A stretch of DNA of 51,316 nt from positions 1 to 51,316 of the forward strand of contig NZ_JACESP010000026.1 of the NCBI RefSeq assembly GCF_013911755.1, in the 5' to 3' direction. Each line of letters opens with the position of its first letter. Position 1 is the stretch's first letter. Below the pieces are notes generated by a model. The model ran no database searches. It was not told the origin of the DNA and worked only from the letters and a program-made list of their open reading frames with translations. Position numbers and translations under genes: made by a program. This stretch comes from Sphingosinicella sp. (GTDB taxonomy: Bacteria; Pseudomonadota; Alphaproteobacteria; Sphingomonadales; Sphingomonadaceae). This document shows positions 10,658 through 19,000 of this stretch, in pieces.

Positions 10658-12376
10658 TTACTTTTTCGCGTCCTTGGCCTTGTTCAGCGCTTCGCCGAGG
10701 ATGTCGCCGAGGCTCGCGCCCGAATCGGAGGAACCGTACTGCTTCACGGCTTCCTTCTCCTCGGAGATCTGCAGCGACTTGATCGACAGGTTCGGCTTCT
10801 TCGAGCGATCGAAGCCGATCACCTGCGCGTCGACCTTCTGACCGATCTGGAAGCGCTCCGGACGCTGCTCGTCGCGGTCCCGGCTGAGATCGCCGCGGCG
10901 GATGAAGCCAGTCGAACCGCTGTCGCCCAGCGTGACCTCGATGCCGCCGTCGGTGATCGCCGCCACGGTGCAGGTGACTGTTTCACCCTTGTTGACACCG
11001 CCGCCGCTGGAGACCGTGGCACCGCCGCCGCCGCCCGATGCGGAATCGAGCTGCTTCATGCCGAGCGAAATGCGCTCCTTCTCCACGTCCACGTCGAGCA
11101 CGACAGCCTTCACCGTCTCGCCCTTGTGGTGCAGTTCCAGCGCTTCCTCGCCGTTCACGCCCCACGCGATGTCGGACATGTGGACCATGCCGTCCACGTC
11201 GCCGTCGAGGCCGATGAACAGGCCGAATTCGGTCGTGTTCTTGACTTCGCCCTCAACGACGCTGCCCGCCGGATGCTGGGACGCGAACGCTTCCCACGGA
11301 TTCTGCTGGGCCTGCTTGAGACCGAGGCTGATGCGGCGCTTGTCCTCATCGACCTCGAGCACCACGACGTCGACTTCCTGGCTCGTCGAAACGATCTTGC
11401 CGGGGTGGACGTTCTTCTTGACCCACGACATTTCGGAGACGTGGACGAGACCCTCGACACCCGCTTCCAGCTCCACGAAGGCGCCGTAGTCGGTGATGTT
11501 GGTGACGCGGCCCGTGGCCTTCTGACCCACCGAATACTTGGCGGCGGCGCCTTCCCACGGATCCGATTCAAGCTGCTTCATGCCGAGCGAGATGCGCTGC
11601 GTGTCGCGATTGATGCGGACGATCTGCACCTTCACCGTGTCGCCGATGTTCAGCACTTCGGACGGATGGCCGACGCGCTTGTAGCTCATGTCGGTGACAT
11701 GGAGCAGGCCGTCGATACCGCCGAGGTCCACGAACGCACCGTAGTCGGTGATGTTCTTCACGACGCCGTCGACCGTCTGGCCTTCGGTGAGCGTCTGGAT
11801 GAGGCCCGAACGCTGCTCGGCGCGAGTTTCCTCAAGCACGGCGCGGCGCGACACGACGATGTTGCCGCGCTTGCGGTCCATCTTCAGCACCTGGAACGGC
11901 TGCGGCATGCCCATCAGCGGGGTGACGTCGCGCACGGGGCGGATATCGACCTGGCTGCCGGGGAGGAACGCCACCGCACCGCCGAGATCGACGGTGAAGC
12001 CGCCCTTGACGCGGCCGAAGATGATGCCGTCGACGCGGGCGTTTTCCTGGAATTCGGACTCGAGCTTGTCCCAGGCGGCTTCACGGCGCGCGCGGTCGCG
12101 CGACAACATGGCCTCGCCATAGGCGTTCTCGACGCGGTCGACATAGACTTCGACCTGGTCGCCGACCTTGATTTCGGGCTTCTCGCCCGGCGCTGCGAAT
12201 TCGCGCAGCGGCACGCGGCCTTCCGACTTCAGGCCGACGTCGATGACCGCCATGTCGTTTTCAATGCCCGTAACGGTGCCGGTGACGACCCGGCCTTCGA
12301 ATGATTCGCTGCCGCCGAGGCTCGCTTCGAGGAGCGCCGCGAAATCGTCGCGGCTCGGCGTGGGGTTGGTTGCCAT
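10658..12376 (-). CDS. rpsA: 30S ribosomal protein S1
   Basis: RNA-binding ribosomal protein that unfolds mRNA for initiation. The 572-residue protein carries a tandem array of six S1 (OB-fold) repeats. The central repeats are clear (DYGAFVDLGGIDGLLHVTDM, DYGAFVELEAGVEGLVHVSE, EFGLFIGLDGDVDGMVHMSD). The first two are diverged, and a glycine/serine-rich linker precedes the last. The start is the ATG at 12376 with an AAGGA ribosome site. The reading frame stays open for 45 codons further upstream, which could mislead a gene caller. It lies downstream of cmk and upstream of ihfB. Confidence 0.97.
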   Translation of the reverse strand: MATNPTPSRDDFAALLEASLGGSESFEGRVVTGTVTGIENDMAVIDVGLKSEGRVPLREFAAPGEKPEIKVGDQVEVYVDRVENAYGEAMLSRDRARREAAWDKLESEFQENARVDGIIFGRVKGGFTVDLGGAVAFLPGSQVDIRPVRDVTPLMGMPQPFQVLKMDRKRGNIVVSRRAVLEETRAEQRSGLIQTLTEGQTVDGVVKNITDYGAFVDLGGIDGLLHVTDMSYKRVGHPSEVLNIGDTVKVQIVRINRDTQRISLGMKQLESDPWEGAAAKYSVGQKATGRVTNITDYGAFVELEAGVEGLVHVSEMSWVKKNVHPGKIVSTSQEVDVVVLEVDEDKRRISLGLKQAQQNPWEAFASQHPAGSVVEGEVKNTTEFGLFIGLDGDVDGMVHMSDIAWGVNGEEALELHHKGETVKAVVLDVDVEKERISLGMKQLDSASGGGGGATVSSGGGVNKGETVTCTVAAITDGGIEVTLGDSGSTGFIRRGDLSRDRDEQRPERFQIGQKVDAQVIGFDRSKKPNLSIKSLQISEEKEAVKQYGSSDSGASLGDILGEALNKAKDAKK

Positions 12377-12580
12377 AAGTATCAGTTTTCCTTCGTGTCT
12401 GTTTACTGGCCGACCGGTTGTTTCCGGCGGTCTGGAAAGACGTCCGGGCCCCATGCCCGTCCGCTCCCCTGCAAAAGCCTGCGCTGCAAAACCTTGCGTT
12501 TGGCCCTTCATTTCCGGGTTCAGGGAACGCGGAAAACGGGCGGCATCCTGAAGGCTGCCACCACGAAAAGCGGCGTCGCT
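12377..12580 (-). promoter_or_regulatory. rpsA leader / cmk-rpsA intergenic region
   Basis: About 200 bp between the cmk stop and the rpsA start, in the transcribed direction. It ends with GAAGGAAAACTGATA before the ATG. In E. coli S1 represses its own translation through a structured leader, so a similar role is possible. No specific S1 operator or promoter could be recognised by eye. The rpsA frame runs open through most of it without a plausible start. Confidence 0.35.
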
Positions 12581-13240
12581 CTATCGCAAAGCCGTCTTTT
12601 CCGCAAGCCGCGCCTCGGCCAGAGCGATCGCGCGGGCAATCGCCGCCTCGCGATCCATAGCCGACGTGTCCAGCAGGATCGCGTCCTCCGCCTGCCGGAG
12701 CGGCGCGGCATCACGCCCGGAATCGCGTGCGTCACGCTCGGCGAGATTCGCGTGAACCACCGCGAGGTCGCGCTCCGGCGTTTCCGCCTGCCGTCGCCGT
12801 GCGCGCACTTCGAGGCTCGCGGTCACGAAAATCTTGATGTCGGCATCGGGGGCGATGACCGTGCCGATGTCACGCCCGTCGAGCACCGCGCCGCCCGGCT
12901 GACGCGCGAACCCCCGCTGGCATTCGAGGAGTGCGGCCCGCACCTCCGGATGCGCGGAGATGACGGAGGCTGCGCGCGCCGTCGCCGATTCGCGCAGCGC
13001 CGGGTCATCGAGCGCAGTGACGTCGAGCATCCTCGCGCACTTCGCAGCGAGCGCGGCGTCGGCCGGATCGCCGCCCGCGCGCAGCACAGCGAGGCCGACC
13101 GCGCGATAAAGGCTTCCCGTATCCATGTGCGGAAGGCCGAAATGCGCGGCGAGCGCGCGTGCGATCGTTCCCTTCCCCGAGGCAGCAGGGCCATCGACGG
13201 CTATAACGATGTCGAAACGATTTGCATTCGGCGCGGTCAT
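12581..13240 (-). CDS. cmk: Cytidylate kinase
   Basis: Phosphorylates CMP and dCMP with ATP. The 219-residue protein starts at the ATG at 13240. Its P-loop is GPAASGKGT (residues 17-25), followed by the NMP-binding segment MDTGSLYRAVG and the DGRDIGTVIAPDADIKIF region typical of CMP kinases. The C-terminal LID arginines (EVRARRRQAE) are present. The usual neighbour aroA is displaced here by a wecB-like gene and bfd-bfr. cmk is divergent from the epimerase with 52 bp between starts. Confidence 0.96.
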   Translation of the reverse strand: MTAPNANRFDIVIAVDGPAASGKGTIARALAAHFGLPHMDTGSLYRAVGLAVLRAGGDPADAALAAKCARMLDVTALDDPALRESATARAASVISAHPEVRAALLECQRGFARQPGGAVLDGRDIGTVIAPDADIKIFVTASLEVRARRRQAETPERDLAVVHANLAERDARDSGRDAAPLRQAEDAILLDTSAMDREAAIARAIALAEARLAEKTALR

Positions 13241-13292
13241 GCCGCTCCTATAGAGCGGAGAAGCGCGATGTGAACAGCGGGCGGGGGCCTTC

Positions 13293-14399
13293 GTGACATC
13301 AGCAGAGACGGTAATGGTCGTGATCGGCACACGGCCCGAGGCGATCAAGCTCGCCCCGGTCATACTGGCGCTGCGCGCGCAGCTGCTTTCAGTCCGCGTA
13401 TGCCTTACCGGACAGCATCCCGAGATGGCCGTCGAGGCGCTGGGACCATTCGGCATCCTGGCCGACGTGAACCTCGCGCTGATGCGGCCGGGGCAGTCCC
13501 TGGCCAAACTCACCGAGCGGGCGGTGGGCGCCCTCGCGCTGCTGCTGGCGCGTGAGCGTCCCGCGTGGGTGGTCGTACAGGGTGACACGACATCGGCACT
13601 CGCCGGCGCCATTGCGGCGCGGCAGGTCGGTATTCCCGTCGCCCACGTCGAAGCGGGGCTACGAAGCTTCGATCTCGCCCAGCCCTATCCGGAAGAGCTC
13701 AACCGCACGCTGATCGCGCGGCTCGCGACACTGCACTTTGCGCCGACACCCGGTTCACAGGCCAACCTCCGCGCCGAGGGCGTGCCCGAAACAGCCATTG
13801 AAGTGACAGGCAACACTGTCGTCGATGCGCTGCGCCAGATGCTCGGAGAGCTGCCGGTACGGCGGCAAACCAATCGACGCCTCGTACTCGCGACGCTGCA
13901 TCGACGGGAAAGGCGCGAAACAGCCTTCCCCCAGATCATGGGTGCGCTTGCAGCCATCGCAGCGCGCGGCGACGTGGATCTGCTGTTACCCCGCCACCCC
14001 AGCTGTTCGCCTGAAACCTACGCCTCGCTCGAAGCCTTGCCGGCCGCACGGCTGGTGCCGCCGATGCCCTACCCCGACTTCGTCGCCGCACTCGCCGATG
14101 CACACCTCGTCATCACCGACTCGGGTGGCATCCAGGAGGAAGCCTCCGCGCTCGGCATCCCGACACTTATCGTGCGCGCCCTTACCGAGCGGCCCGAGGT
14201 GGTGGAGGCAGGAACGGCACTGATCGTGGACACGGTGCGGGACAGCATCCTCGCCGCGGCAACGCGCTTGCTGGACGACCACGCCGCGCATCGCAGCATG
14301 GCAATCGCTTCGACGCGGATCGGAGACGGCAAAGCCGCCGATCGGATCGCCCGGAGGCTGCGTGATGAGCTGCGCGCCGCGCAGCGCCCAGCCGCGTAA
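13293..14399 (+). CDS. wecB: UDP-N-acetylglucosamine 2-epimerase (non-hydrolysing, WecB family)
   Basis: Interconverts UDP-GlcNAc and UDP-ManNAc for surface glycans. Family residues are visible: TRPEAIKLAP near the N-terminus, VQGDTTSAL, HVEAGLRSF, PEELNR, a LHRRER segment for the usual HRRE, and TDSGGIQEEA for the uridine site. The length of 368 residues is normal. The start is a GTG at 13293 with a weak ribosome site; an ATG at 13314 is the alternative. No wecC dehydrogenase is adjacent. The product may feed the polysaccharide cluster that begins 3 kb away, but that is inference. It converges with bfr across 2 bp. Confidence 0.9.
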   Translation: MTSAETVMVVIGTRPEAIKLAPVILALRAQLLSVRVCLTGQHPEMAVEALGPFGILADVNLALMRPGQSLAKLTERAVGALALLLARERPAWVVVQGDTTSALAGAIAARQVGIPVAHVEAGLRSFDLAQPYPEELNRTLIARLATLHFAPTPGSQANLRAEGVPETAIEVTGNTVVDALRQMLGELPVRRQTNRRLVLATLHRRERRETAFPQIMGALAAIAARGDVDLLLPRHPSCSPETYASLEALPAARLVPPMPYPDFVAALADAHLVITDSGGIQEEASALGIPTLIVRALTERPEVVEAGTALIVDTVRDSILAAATRLLDDHAAHRSMAIASTRIGDGKAADRIARRLRDELRAAQRPAA

Positions 14400-14401
14400 A
14401 A

Positions 14402-14881
14402 TCAGTCTTCGGCGGGCTTCGTCTGAAGCTGGATATAGTTCTGAATGCCCATCGCGTCGATCAGCGACAGCTGCGTTTCGAGGAAGTCGACATGCTCCTC
14501 CTCGCTTTCAAGAATGTCCTCAAGGATCTCGCGGCTTATGTAATCGCGCACCTTCTCGCAGTGCTCGATGGCATCGCGCAGCGGCGGAATCGCCTCGCGT
14601 TCAAGCTCCAGATCGGCCTTCAGCACCTCTTCGACCGATTCGCCGATGCGCAGTCGCCCGAGCAGCTGGAAGTTCGGCAGTCCGTCGAGGAAAAGAATGC
14701 GCTGCGCGAGCTTGTCGGCGTGCTTCATCTCGTCGATCGACTCGCCGTACTCGTATTTGGCGAGACGCGTGACGCCCCAGTTGTCCAGCATCCGGTAGTG
14801 CAGGAAATACTGGTTGATCGCCGTCAGCTCGTTCTTGAGCGCCGCGTTCAGATGCTTGATGACGTCCTTGTCACCCTTCAT
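14402..14881 (-). CDS. bfr: Bacterioferritin
   Basis: Iron-storage ferritin that oxidises Fe2+ and mineralises Fe3+ in a 24-subunit shell. The 159-residue four-helix protein has the ferroxidase ligands E18, E51, H54 and later ESEEEH. M52 is the axial haem ligand shared between subunits (IDEMKHADK), so this is a haem-binding Bfr. It lies 93 bp downstream of bfd on the same strand. The pair sits behind Fur-like boxes. Confidence 0.96.
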   Translation of the reverse strand: MKGDKDVIKHLNAALKNELTAINQYFLHYRMLDNWGVTRLAKYEYGESIDEMKHADKLAQRILFLDGLPNFQLLGRLRIGESVEEVLKADLELEREAIPPLRDAIEHCEKVRDYISREILEDILESEEEHVDFLETQLSLIDAMGIQNYIQLQTKPAED

Positions 14882-14974
14882 GGCGCGCCTCCTTTGATAC
14901 GGAACAGGGAAAGCGCCATGATGCGCCCCGGAAAATCCAGCGTCAACAATGACTTGCGATGATGCGAAGCACTA

Positions 14975-15139
14975 TCAGGCAGCGCGAGCGCCTCGGAGCA
15001 GGCGGCGGGCATGCGGGAGACACTGGCCACACTGCGGGCGCGCGCCCAGGCGCGCATAGGTTTCCACCGGACAGCCTTTCGGTCCTGCGGCAGCACGGAC
15101 GTCGTTTTCCCGCAAGGCATTGCACACACAAAGGATCAT
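14975..15139 (-). CDS. bfd: Bacterioferritin-associated ferredoxin
   Basis: Small [2Fe-2S] protein that reduces the bacterioferritin core to release iron. The 54-residue frame from the ATG at 15139 begins MILCVCNAL and has the Bfd cysteine spacing C-x-C near the N-terminus and CGQC further on, with the conserved RPQCGQCLPHAR end. A longer open frame upstream starts before the Fur-like boxes and is not credible. It is followed by bfr. Confidence 0.92.
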   Translation of the reverse strand: MILCVCNALRENDVRAAAGPKGCPVETYARLGARPQCGQCLPHARRLLRGARAA

Positions 15140-15168
15140 CAGAACGGGACCATCCACAAGGCCAATAA

Positions 15169-15213
15169 TGCGAACGATTAGCAGAATCGCATCGTTTCTG
15201 CAAGTCGTTCGCA
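15169..15213 (-). promoter_or_regulatory. Pair of Fur-like operators upstream of bfd-bfr
   Basis: Two 15-bp palindromes of the form TGCnAA-nnn-TTnGCA-like lie 15 bp apart: TGCGAACGATTAGCA at 15169-15183 and TGCAAGTCGTTCGCA at 15199-15213. The segment between them is itself part of a GCAGAA...TTCTGC palindrome, and an 11-bp perfect inverted repeat (AATGCGAACGA / TCGTTCGCATT) links the outer halves. The block is 30 bp upstream of the bfd ATG, where a promoter would be expected. The pattern resembles the inverted-repeat boxes described for Fur-family regulators in alphaproteobacteria. It could also serve the divergent small ORF at 15301. Confidence 0.6.
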
Positions 15214-15300
15214 TTCGCGGTTATGCGCGCCATTTTCGGACTTCCCAATCGTTAACGATTTGGTAACTTTGTTAACAGCAAAGACGTTGGGAGTAAGGCC

Positions 15301-15429
15301 GTGGTCTCCGAGCAAGAGTATGTGCAGGTTCGCGCGCGCGTTTCCCGGGCGGCACTGATCAACGATTTGCGCTTTTTCCTGACGACCTATGTCGCCGGAA
15401 CAGCGTTTGCGCTGGTCTATCTTTTCTAG
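15301..15429 (+). CDS. Small 42-residue protein with one hydrophobic segment
   Basis: GTG start with a good ribosome site (GGGAG, seven bases away) and a 42-residue frame. The N-terminal half is polar ([18 protein letters not shown]) and the C-terminal half is hydrophobic ([20 protein letters not shown]), long enough to span the membrane once. I do not recognise a family. The stop overlaps the convergent aroA stop by 4 bp. It is divergent from bfd, with the Fur-like boxes between them, so iron control is possible but unproven. Confidence 0.55.
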   Translation: MVSEQEYVQVRARVSRAALINDLRFFLTTYVAGTAFALVYLF

Positions 15430-16742
15430 CGGGACGTTGCGCCCATACGCTGCATGAGCGGCAGGAAATCGGGAAAGCTGGTCGCGATCGGACGGGCGTC
15501 GTCCACAATGATCGGCGCCTTTGCATTCAGACCGAGCACTGCGAAGCTCATCGCGATGCGGTGGTCGAGATGGCTCGCCACGGTTGCGCCGCCGGGTACC
15601 GCCGCGCCGCCGCTGCCGTGGATCACGATGCCGTCTTCCCGTTCCTCGACCGGCACCCCGCAGGCGGCAAGACCCGCCGCCATCACCGCGAGACGGTCCG
15701 ATTCCTTGACGCGCAACTCCTCCAGCCCGCGCATTACGGTTGTGCCCTCCGCAAACGCCGCCGCGACCATCAGGATCGGATATTCATCGATCATCAGCGG
15801 CGCGATCGCCGGATCGACCTCGCCGCCTCTGAGCATGGCATGGCGGACGCGAAGCGCCCCTACGGGTTCTCCCCCCGCCTCGCCCCTGTCCTCGACCACG
15901 ACCTCCAGGCCGAGCATGGCGAGCGCATCGATGATGCCCGTGCGCGTGGGATTGAGGCCGACATTTTCGATCACGACTTCGCTGCCCGGCACCACCAGCG
16001 CCGCCACAAGCGGGAACGCCGCGGATGAAATGTCTCCCGGCACGGTGATTCGCTGCGGCTTCAGCTCTGCCTCCCCACGCACGGAGATGAGGCGCGCACC
16101 ATCCCGCAGCGTTTCCACCGTCAAATCCGCGCCGAAACCACGCAGCATCCGCTCCGAATGGTCGCGCGTCGGCACGCTTTCGATGACCCGCGTAATCCCC
16201 GGCGCGTTGAGCCCGGCGAGAAGCACAGCGGATTTCACCTGCGCAGAGGCGACCGGCAGGCGGTATTCGATCGGCAGCGCGGGACAGGCACCCTCCACCG
16301 TCATCGGCAGGCGGTCGCCGTTCCCCGAAAACCGCGCGCCCATCCTCGACAGCGGCGTGATGATCCGCTGCATCGGGCGCTTCGACAGTGAGGCGTCGCC
16401 CACAAAGGTCGCGCGAATCGCGTGGCTGGCCACAAGCCCGGCTAGCAGCCGCGTCGAGGTGCCGCTGTTCCCCATCTCCAGCACGCCCGCAGGCTGCAAC
16501 AGCCCGCCCACACCGACACCGCGCACGCGCCAGCGCCCCTCCGCACCCCGCTCCGCGTGCGCACCCATCGCCCGCATTGCAGCGGCCGTGGCGTGAACAT
16601 CCTCGCCTTCGAGGAGGCCATCGATCACGGTTTCACCGACCGCGAGTGCGCCAAGCATCAGCGCGCGGTGCGAGATCGACTTGTCGCCCGGCACGCGCAC
16701 ACGACCGGAAAGCGGCCCCTCGGCAACAAGCGAAAGCGGCAT
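15426..16742 (-). CDS. aroA: 3-phosphoshikimate 1-carboxyvinyltransferase (EPSP synthase)
   Basis: Transfers enolpyruvate from PEP to shikimate 3-phosphate in the shikimate pathway. The 438-residue protein has the shikimate-3-phosphate site [10 protein letters not shown] (K21, S22, R26), the PEP loop [13 protein letters not shown], and the catalytic segments IDEYPIL and LRVKESDRL. The segment GNSGTSTR has the Gly-Thr spacing typical of alphaproteobacterial enzymes; whether it is a glyphosate-tolerant type would need alignment. In many alphaproteobacteria cmk follows directly; here wecB and bfd-bfr intervene. Confidence 0.96.
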   Translation of the reverse strand: MPLSLVAEGPLSGRVRVPGDKSISHRALMLGALAVGETVIDGLLEGEDVHATAAAMRAMGAHAERGAEGRWRVRGVGVGGLLQPAGVLEMGNSGTSTRLLAGLVASHAIRATFVGDASLSKRPMQRIITPLSRMGARFSGNGDRLPMTVEGACPALPIEYRLPVASAQVKSAVLLAGLNAPGITRVIESVPTRDHSERMLRGFGADLTVETLRDGARLISVRGEAELKPQRITVPGDISSAAFPLVAALVVPGSEVVIENVGLNPTRTGIIDALAMLGLEVVVEDRGEAGGEPVGALRVRHAMLRGGEVDPAIAPLMIDEYPILMVAAAFAEGTTVMRGLEELRVKESDRLAVMAAGLAACGVPVEEREDGIVIHGSGGAAVPGGATVASHLDHRIAMSFAVLGLNAKAPIIVDDARPIATSFPDFLPLMQRMGATSR

Positions 16743-16984
16743 GGGTGTGGCGGCGGACAGCGGTCGGCCCCTTTATCCTTGAGGAAACGGCTATGGGAAG
16801 CTGCCGGCACAGCACCAGCGGCCGCGCCCGGAGGCCCCCGGCGCGATTAGGTTTTGACAGCGCGGCACGCGCATGGCAAGGCACCGGCCGCGAATCCGCC
16901 CCGTACGGCGCCCTTTTGTGCGCTTGGGTAGCGGCTACACGACAGACAGCTGTACGAAATACGAACGTCCGGAGACATATCTTG

Positions 16985-17308
16985 GTGAAGCCCGAATGGG
17001 GAACGAAGCGTACCTGCCCGAAATGCGGCACCCGCTTTTACGATCTTGGCGCCGATGATCCCGTCACCTGCATCGAATGCGGGACCGCCTGGGCGCCCGA
17101 GCCGATCCTGAAGTCCAAGCAGCCGCTGCCCTTCGAGGTGGCCAAGAAGGAAGTTGATCCGGAGAGCGCCGAAACCGCCCTCGACGAAGACGATCTCGAC
17201 GTGGATGTCGACGACGACGACGTGAACCCGGACGACGAGAACGACCTCGGCGGCGACGACGACCTCGGCGAAGTCGCCGTGACCAAGGAATCGGGCGAAG
17301 ACGTCTGA
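16985..17308 (+). CDS. FYDLN-acid domain protein (TIGR02300), zinc-ribbon with acidic tail
   Basis: A 107-residue protein of unknown function restricted mainly to alphaproteobacteria. The N-terminus begins KPEWGTKRTCPKCGTRFYDLG, with two CxxC pairs (CPKC and CIEC) that form a zinc ribbon, and the name motif appears as FYDLG. The C-terminal 50 residues are almost all Asp, Glu and Val and are surely disordered. The start is the GTG at 16985 with CGGAGA upstream; a TTG one codon earlier is possible. The neighbourhood, divergent from aroA and ahead of tRNA-Ala, is typical for this family. Confidence 0.85.
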   Translation: MKPEWGTKRTCPKCGTRFYDLGADDPVTCIECGTAWAPEPILKSKQPLPFEVAKKEVDPESAETALDEDDLDVDVDDDDVNPDDENDLGGDDDLGEVAVTKESGEDV

Positions 17309-17336
17309 TTTTTTGAAAGGGAGCCGCACAAGGCGC

Positions 17337-17366
17337 TTGCGCGCGACGCGGCTTCTGAACTAAATG
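17337..17366 (+). promoter_or_regulatory. Possible sigma-70 promoter of tRNA-Ala
   Basis: TTGCGC at 17337-17342 and TAAATG at 17361-17366 are separated by 18 bp and lie about 40 bp before the tRNA. The match to TTGACA/TATAAT is partial. A GC-rich hairpin (GCCCGG / CCGGGC, 17373-17391) falls between it and the tRNA. Confidence 0.3.
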
Positions 17367-17407
17367 CCCGCCGCCCGGGACCAGACCGGGCCGCAAACGA
17401 GATGTGT

Positions 17408-17483
<76 letters not shown>

Positions 17484-17531
17484 CTCGCTTCTCATCCGCC
17501 TTCATTCTCAATCACAAGACACCGTCCAATC

Positions 17532-18854
17532 TCACTTGTCGGCGCATATTGGCATTCGGCCAACGCCGAGCGCTGCGCATATTCTCTGAGGGATCTCAGT
17601 CAAAGCGAAGCGTTCACGAACCGGAACAGCGTTCCCAGTATCCAAAAAATAACCGATACCGTTGTGCTCACCGTTCTTTATGGCGACAAACGCGACATCA
17701 TTGCGTAAACTTTTGAAGTGCACGTTACCTGCGCGGAATCCCAATGCATCCCCGATTTCGTGGGGATAAGTGAGCATAACGAAAAGATCACAGCCGCGAT
17801 TGTGGATGTCGAAGAGCGGCACACCATCGTCTGCCACAATGTCTTTTAGACGCTGCTCAGCCGCTAATGCCTTTTCCGGTGTTTGGCATTTCACCAAGAA
17901 ATCTCGAGACATCCGCGGCTCGACCGCCTCAAAAAGCACGCCAGCCTTACGAAGAAAATCGTCGTGCCTCTTTAGCCGCCAGTACACGGTGAGTTTCGGA
18001 TATGGGTCTTGATGCAACCCCGTTGCAATCATCAACCGGTAATCTGGAAAAACTCTTATTATTTCGCCGAGAATTTTATCGTAAACCTGATAAGCATCCA
18101 AAAGGGGATCCAAATTTTCCGAAACATACCAGGACGGGTTCCGCATTTCTCCGCGATATGCGGAAGAATTAAACATATAGTGATGCTGTATATGAGCAGA
18201 GGAATTTAGAAATAAAGAGCAGAATTCTGGATTTTTATTAATTGATTCCTTTATAAATACATCTGACAATAGCAGATCCAGAAACATAGCCTTAAACCAG
18301 GGCTTCATTCTCGCACCCTTAGCCAACCGAAAGTATTCCGGATAGCTATCGACTCTCGCGTAGCGCAGAGCACCCAATGCAAGCCATAGTAGAGACGAAA
18401 GGGCTAACCGTGACTGCGCATTATCGTTTACCGCCTGCGACACCGCTGAAGACAACCGTTTAAGAATTACGCCACCAGACGTCGACGCGGGCGTCCAAGG
18501 ATCGGGCACAAAGAAGGCGGGGTTTTTCAGACGATTATTCGCATTCATCGGGCTGATCGCACCAACTACTAGCCCATTGGCTTCTAAATGCTCCCAAATT
18601 TGAAGAATATCCCGCTGCATGATGTCGCCCAATCGGCACACGCCATGCTGCGCAAGCGATAAACCGGTATGAGCTGTTACCCACTGTATCCAGGGCTCCA
18701 ACTCTTCATAGCGAGCTTCGGACGTCGTCTCTGCAAAGCCGTAGCGCTCAATGAGAGTCTTGAAGTTTGGCAGAAAACCACGATCGATATAAGTTTGAAC
18801 AAAATCGAAATTTACTTCGTTCAGCTCAAGCATGAGCAACTTTGGCCGGGCCAT
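17532..18854 (-). CDS. Alkaline-phosphatase-superfamily-like protein of the polysaccharide locus
   Basis: A 440-residue protein with no signal peptide. The opening LLMLELNEVNFDFVQTYI followed by GFLPNFKTLIERYG resembles the first strand and helix of phosphodiesterase/sulfatase-type alkaline phosphatase folds (family pattern DGl...tPnl..L). Later segments line up loosely: WVTAHTG where the nucleophile Thr/Ser lies, SSAHIQHHYM, ATGLHQDPY in place of SDHG, and GNVHF in place of GTH. Several metal-binding aspartates appear replaced (D to E, and D-H to L-H), so activity is uncertain. It lies at the border of the glycan cluster, so a role in modifying or handling a glycan or lipid phosphate is a guess. 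The middle is AT-rich. Confidence 0.5.
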   Translation of the reverse strand: MARPKLLMLELNEVNFDFVQTYIDRGFLPNFKTLIERYGFAETTSEARYEELEPWIQWVTAHTGLSLAQHGVCRLGDIMQRDILQIWEHLEANGLVVGAISPMNANNRLKNPAFFVPDPWTPASTSGGVILKRLSSAVSQAVNDNAQSRLALSSLLWLALGALRYARVDSYPEYFRLAKGARMKPWFKAMFLDLLLSDVFIKESINKNPEFCSLFLNSSAHIQHHYMFNSSAYRGEMRNPSWYVSENLDPLLDAYQVYDKILGEIIRVFPDYRLMIATGLHQDPYPKLTVYWRLKRHDDFLRKAGVLFEAVEPRMSRDFLVKCQTPEKALAAEQRLKDIVADDGVPLFDIHNRGCDLFVMLTYPHEIGDALGFRAGNVHFKSLRNDVAFVAIKNGEHNGIGYFLDTGNAVPVRERFALTEIPQRICAALGVGRMPICADK

Positions 18855-19000
18855 AGATCGAAAACCTTAAAAGAAACAACCAAGAAAACTGTCGACACGC
18901 CTTGCCCACTTGGAGACAACGCGCAAGCCTAGCTAACCAGCGGTTGGACCATTTTAAGCACGCTTGATAACAAAACACAGCCCATAAAGGATCGATTGCC

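Noticed and set aside
12377-12511. A 45-residue N-terminal extension of ribosomal protein S1
   Set aside because: The frame is open, but the ATG at 12376 has a good ribosome site and starts where known S1 proteins of this type start; the extension looks like untranslated leader.
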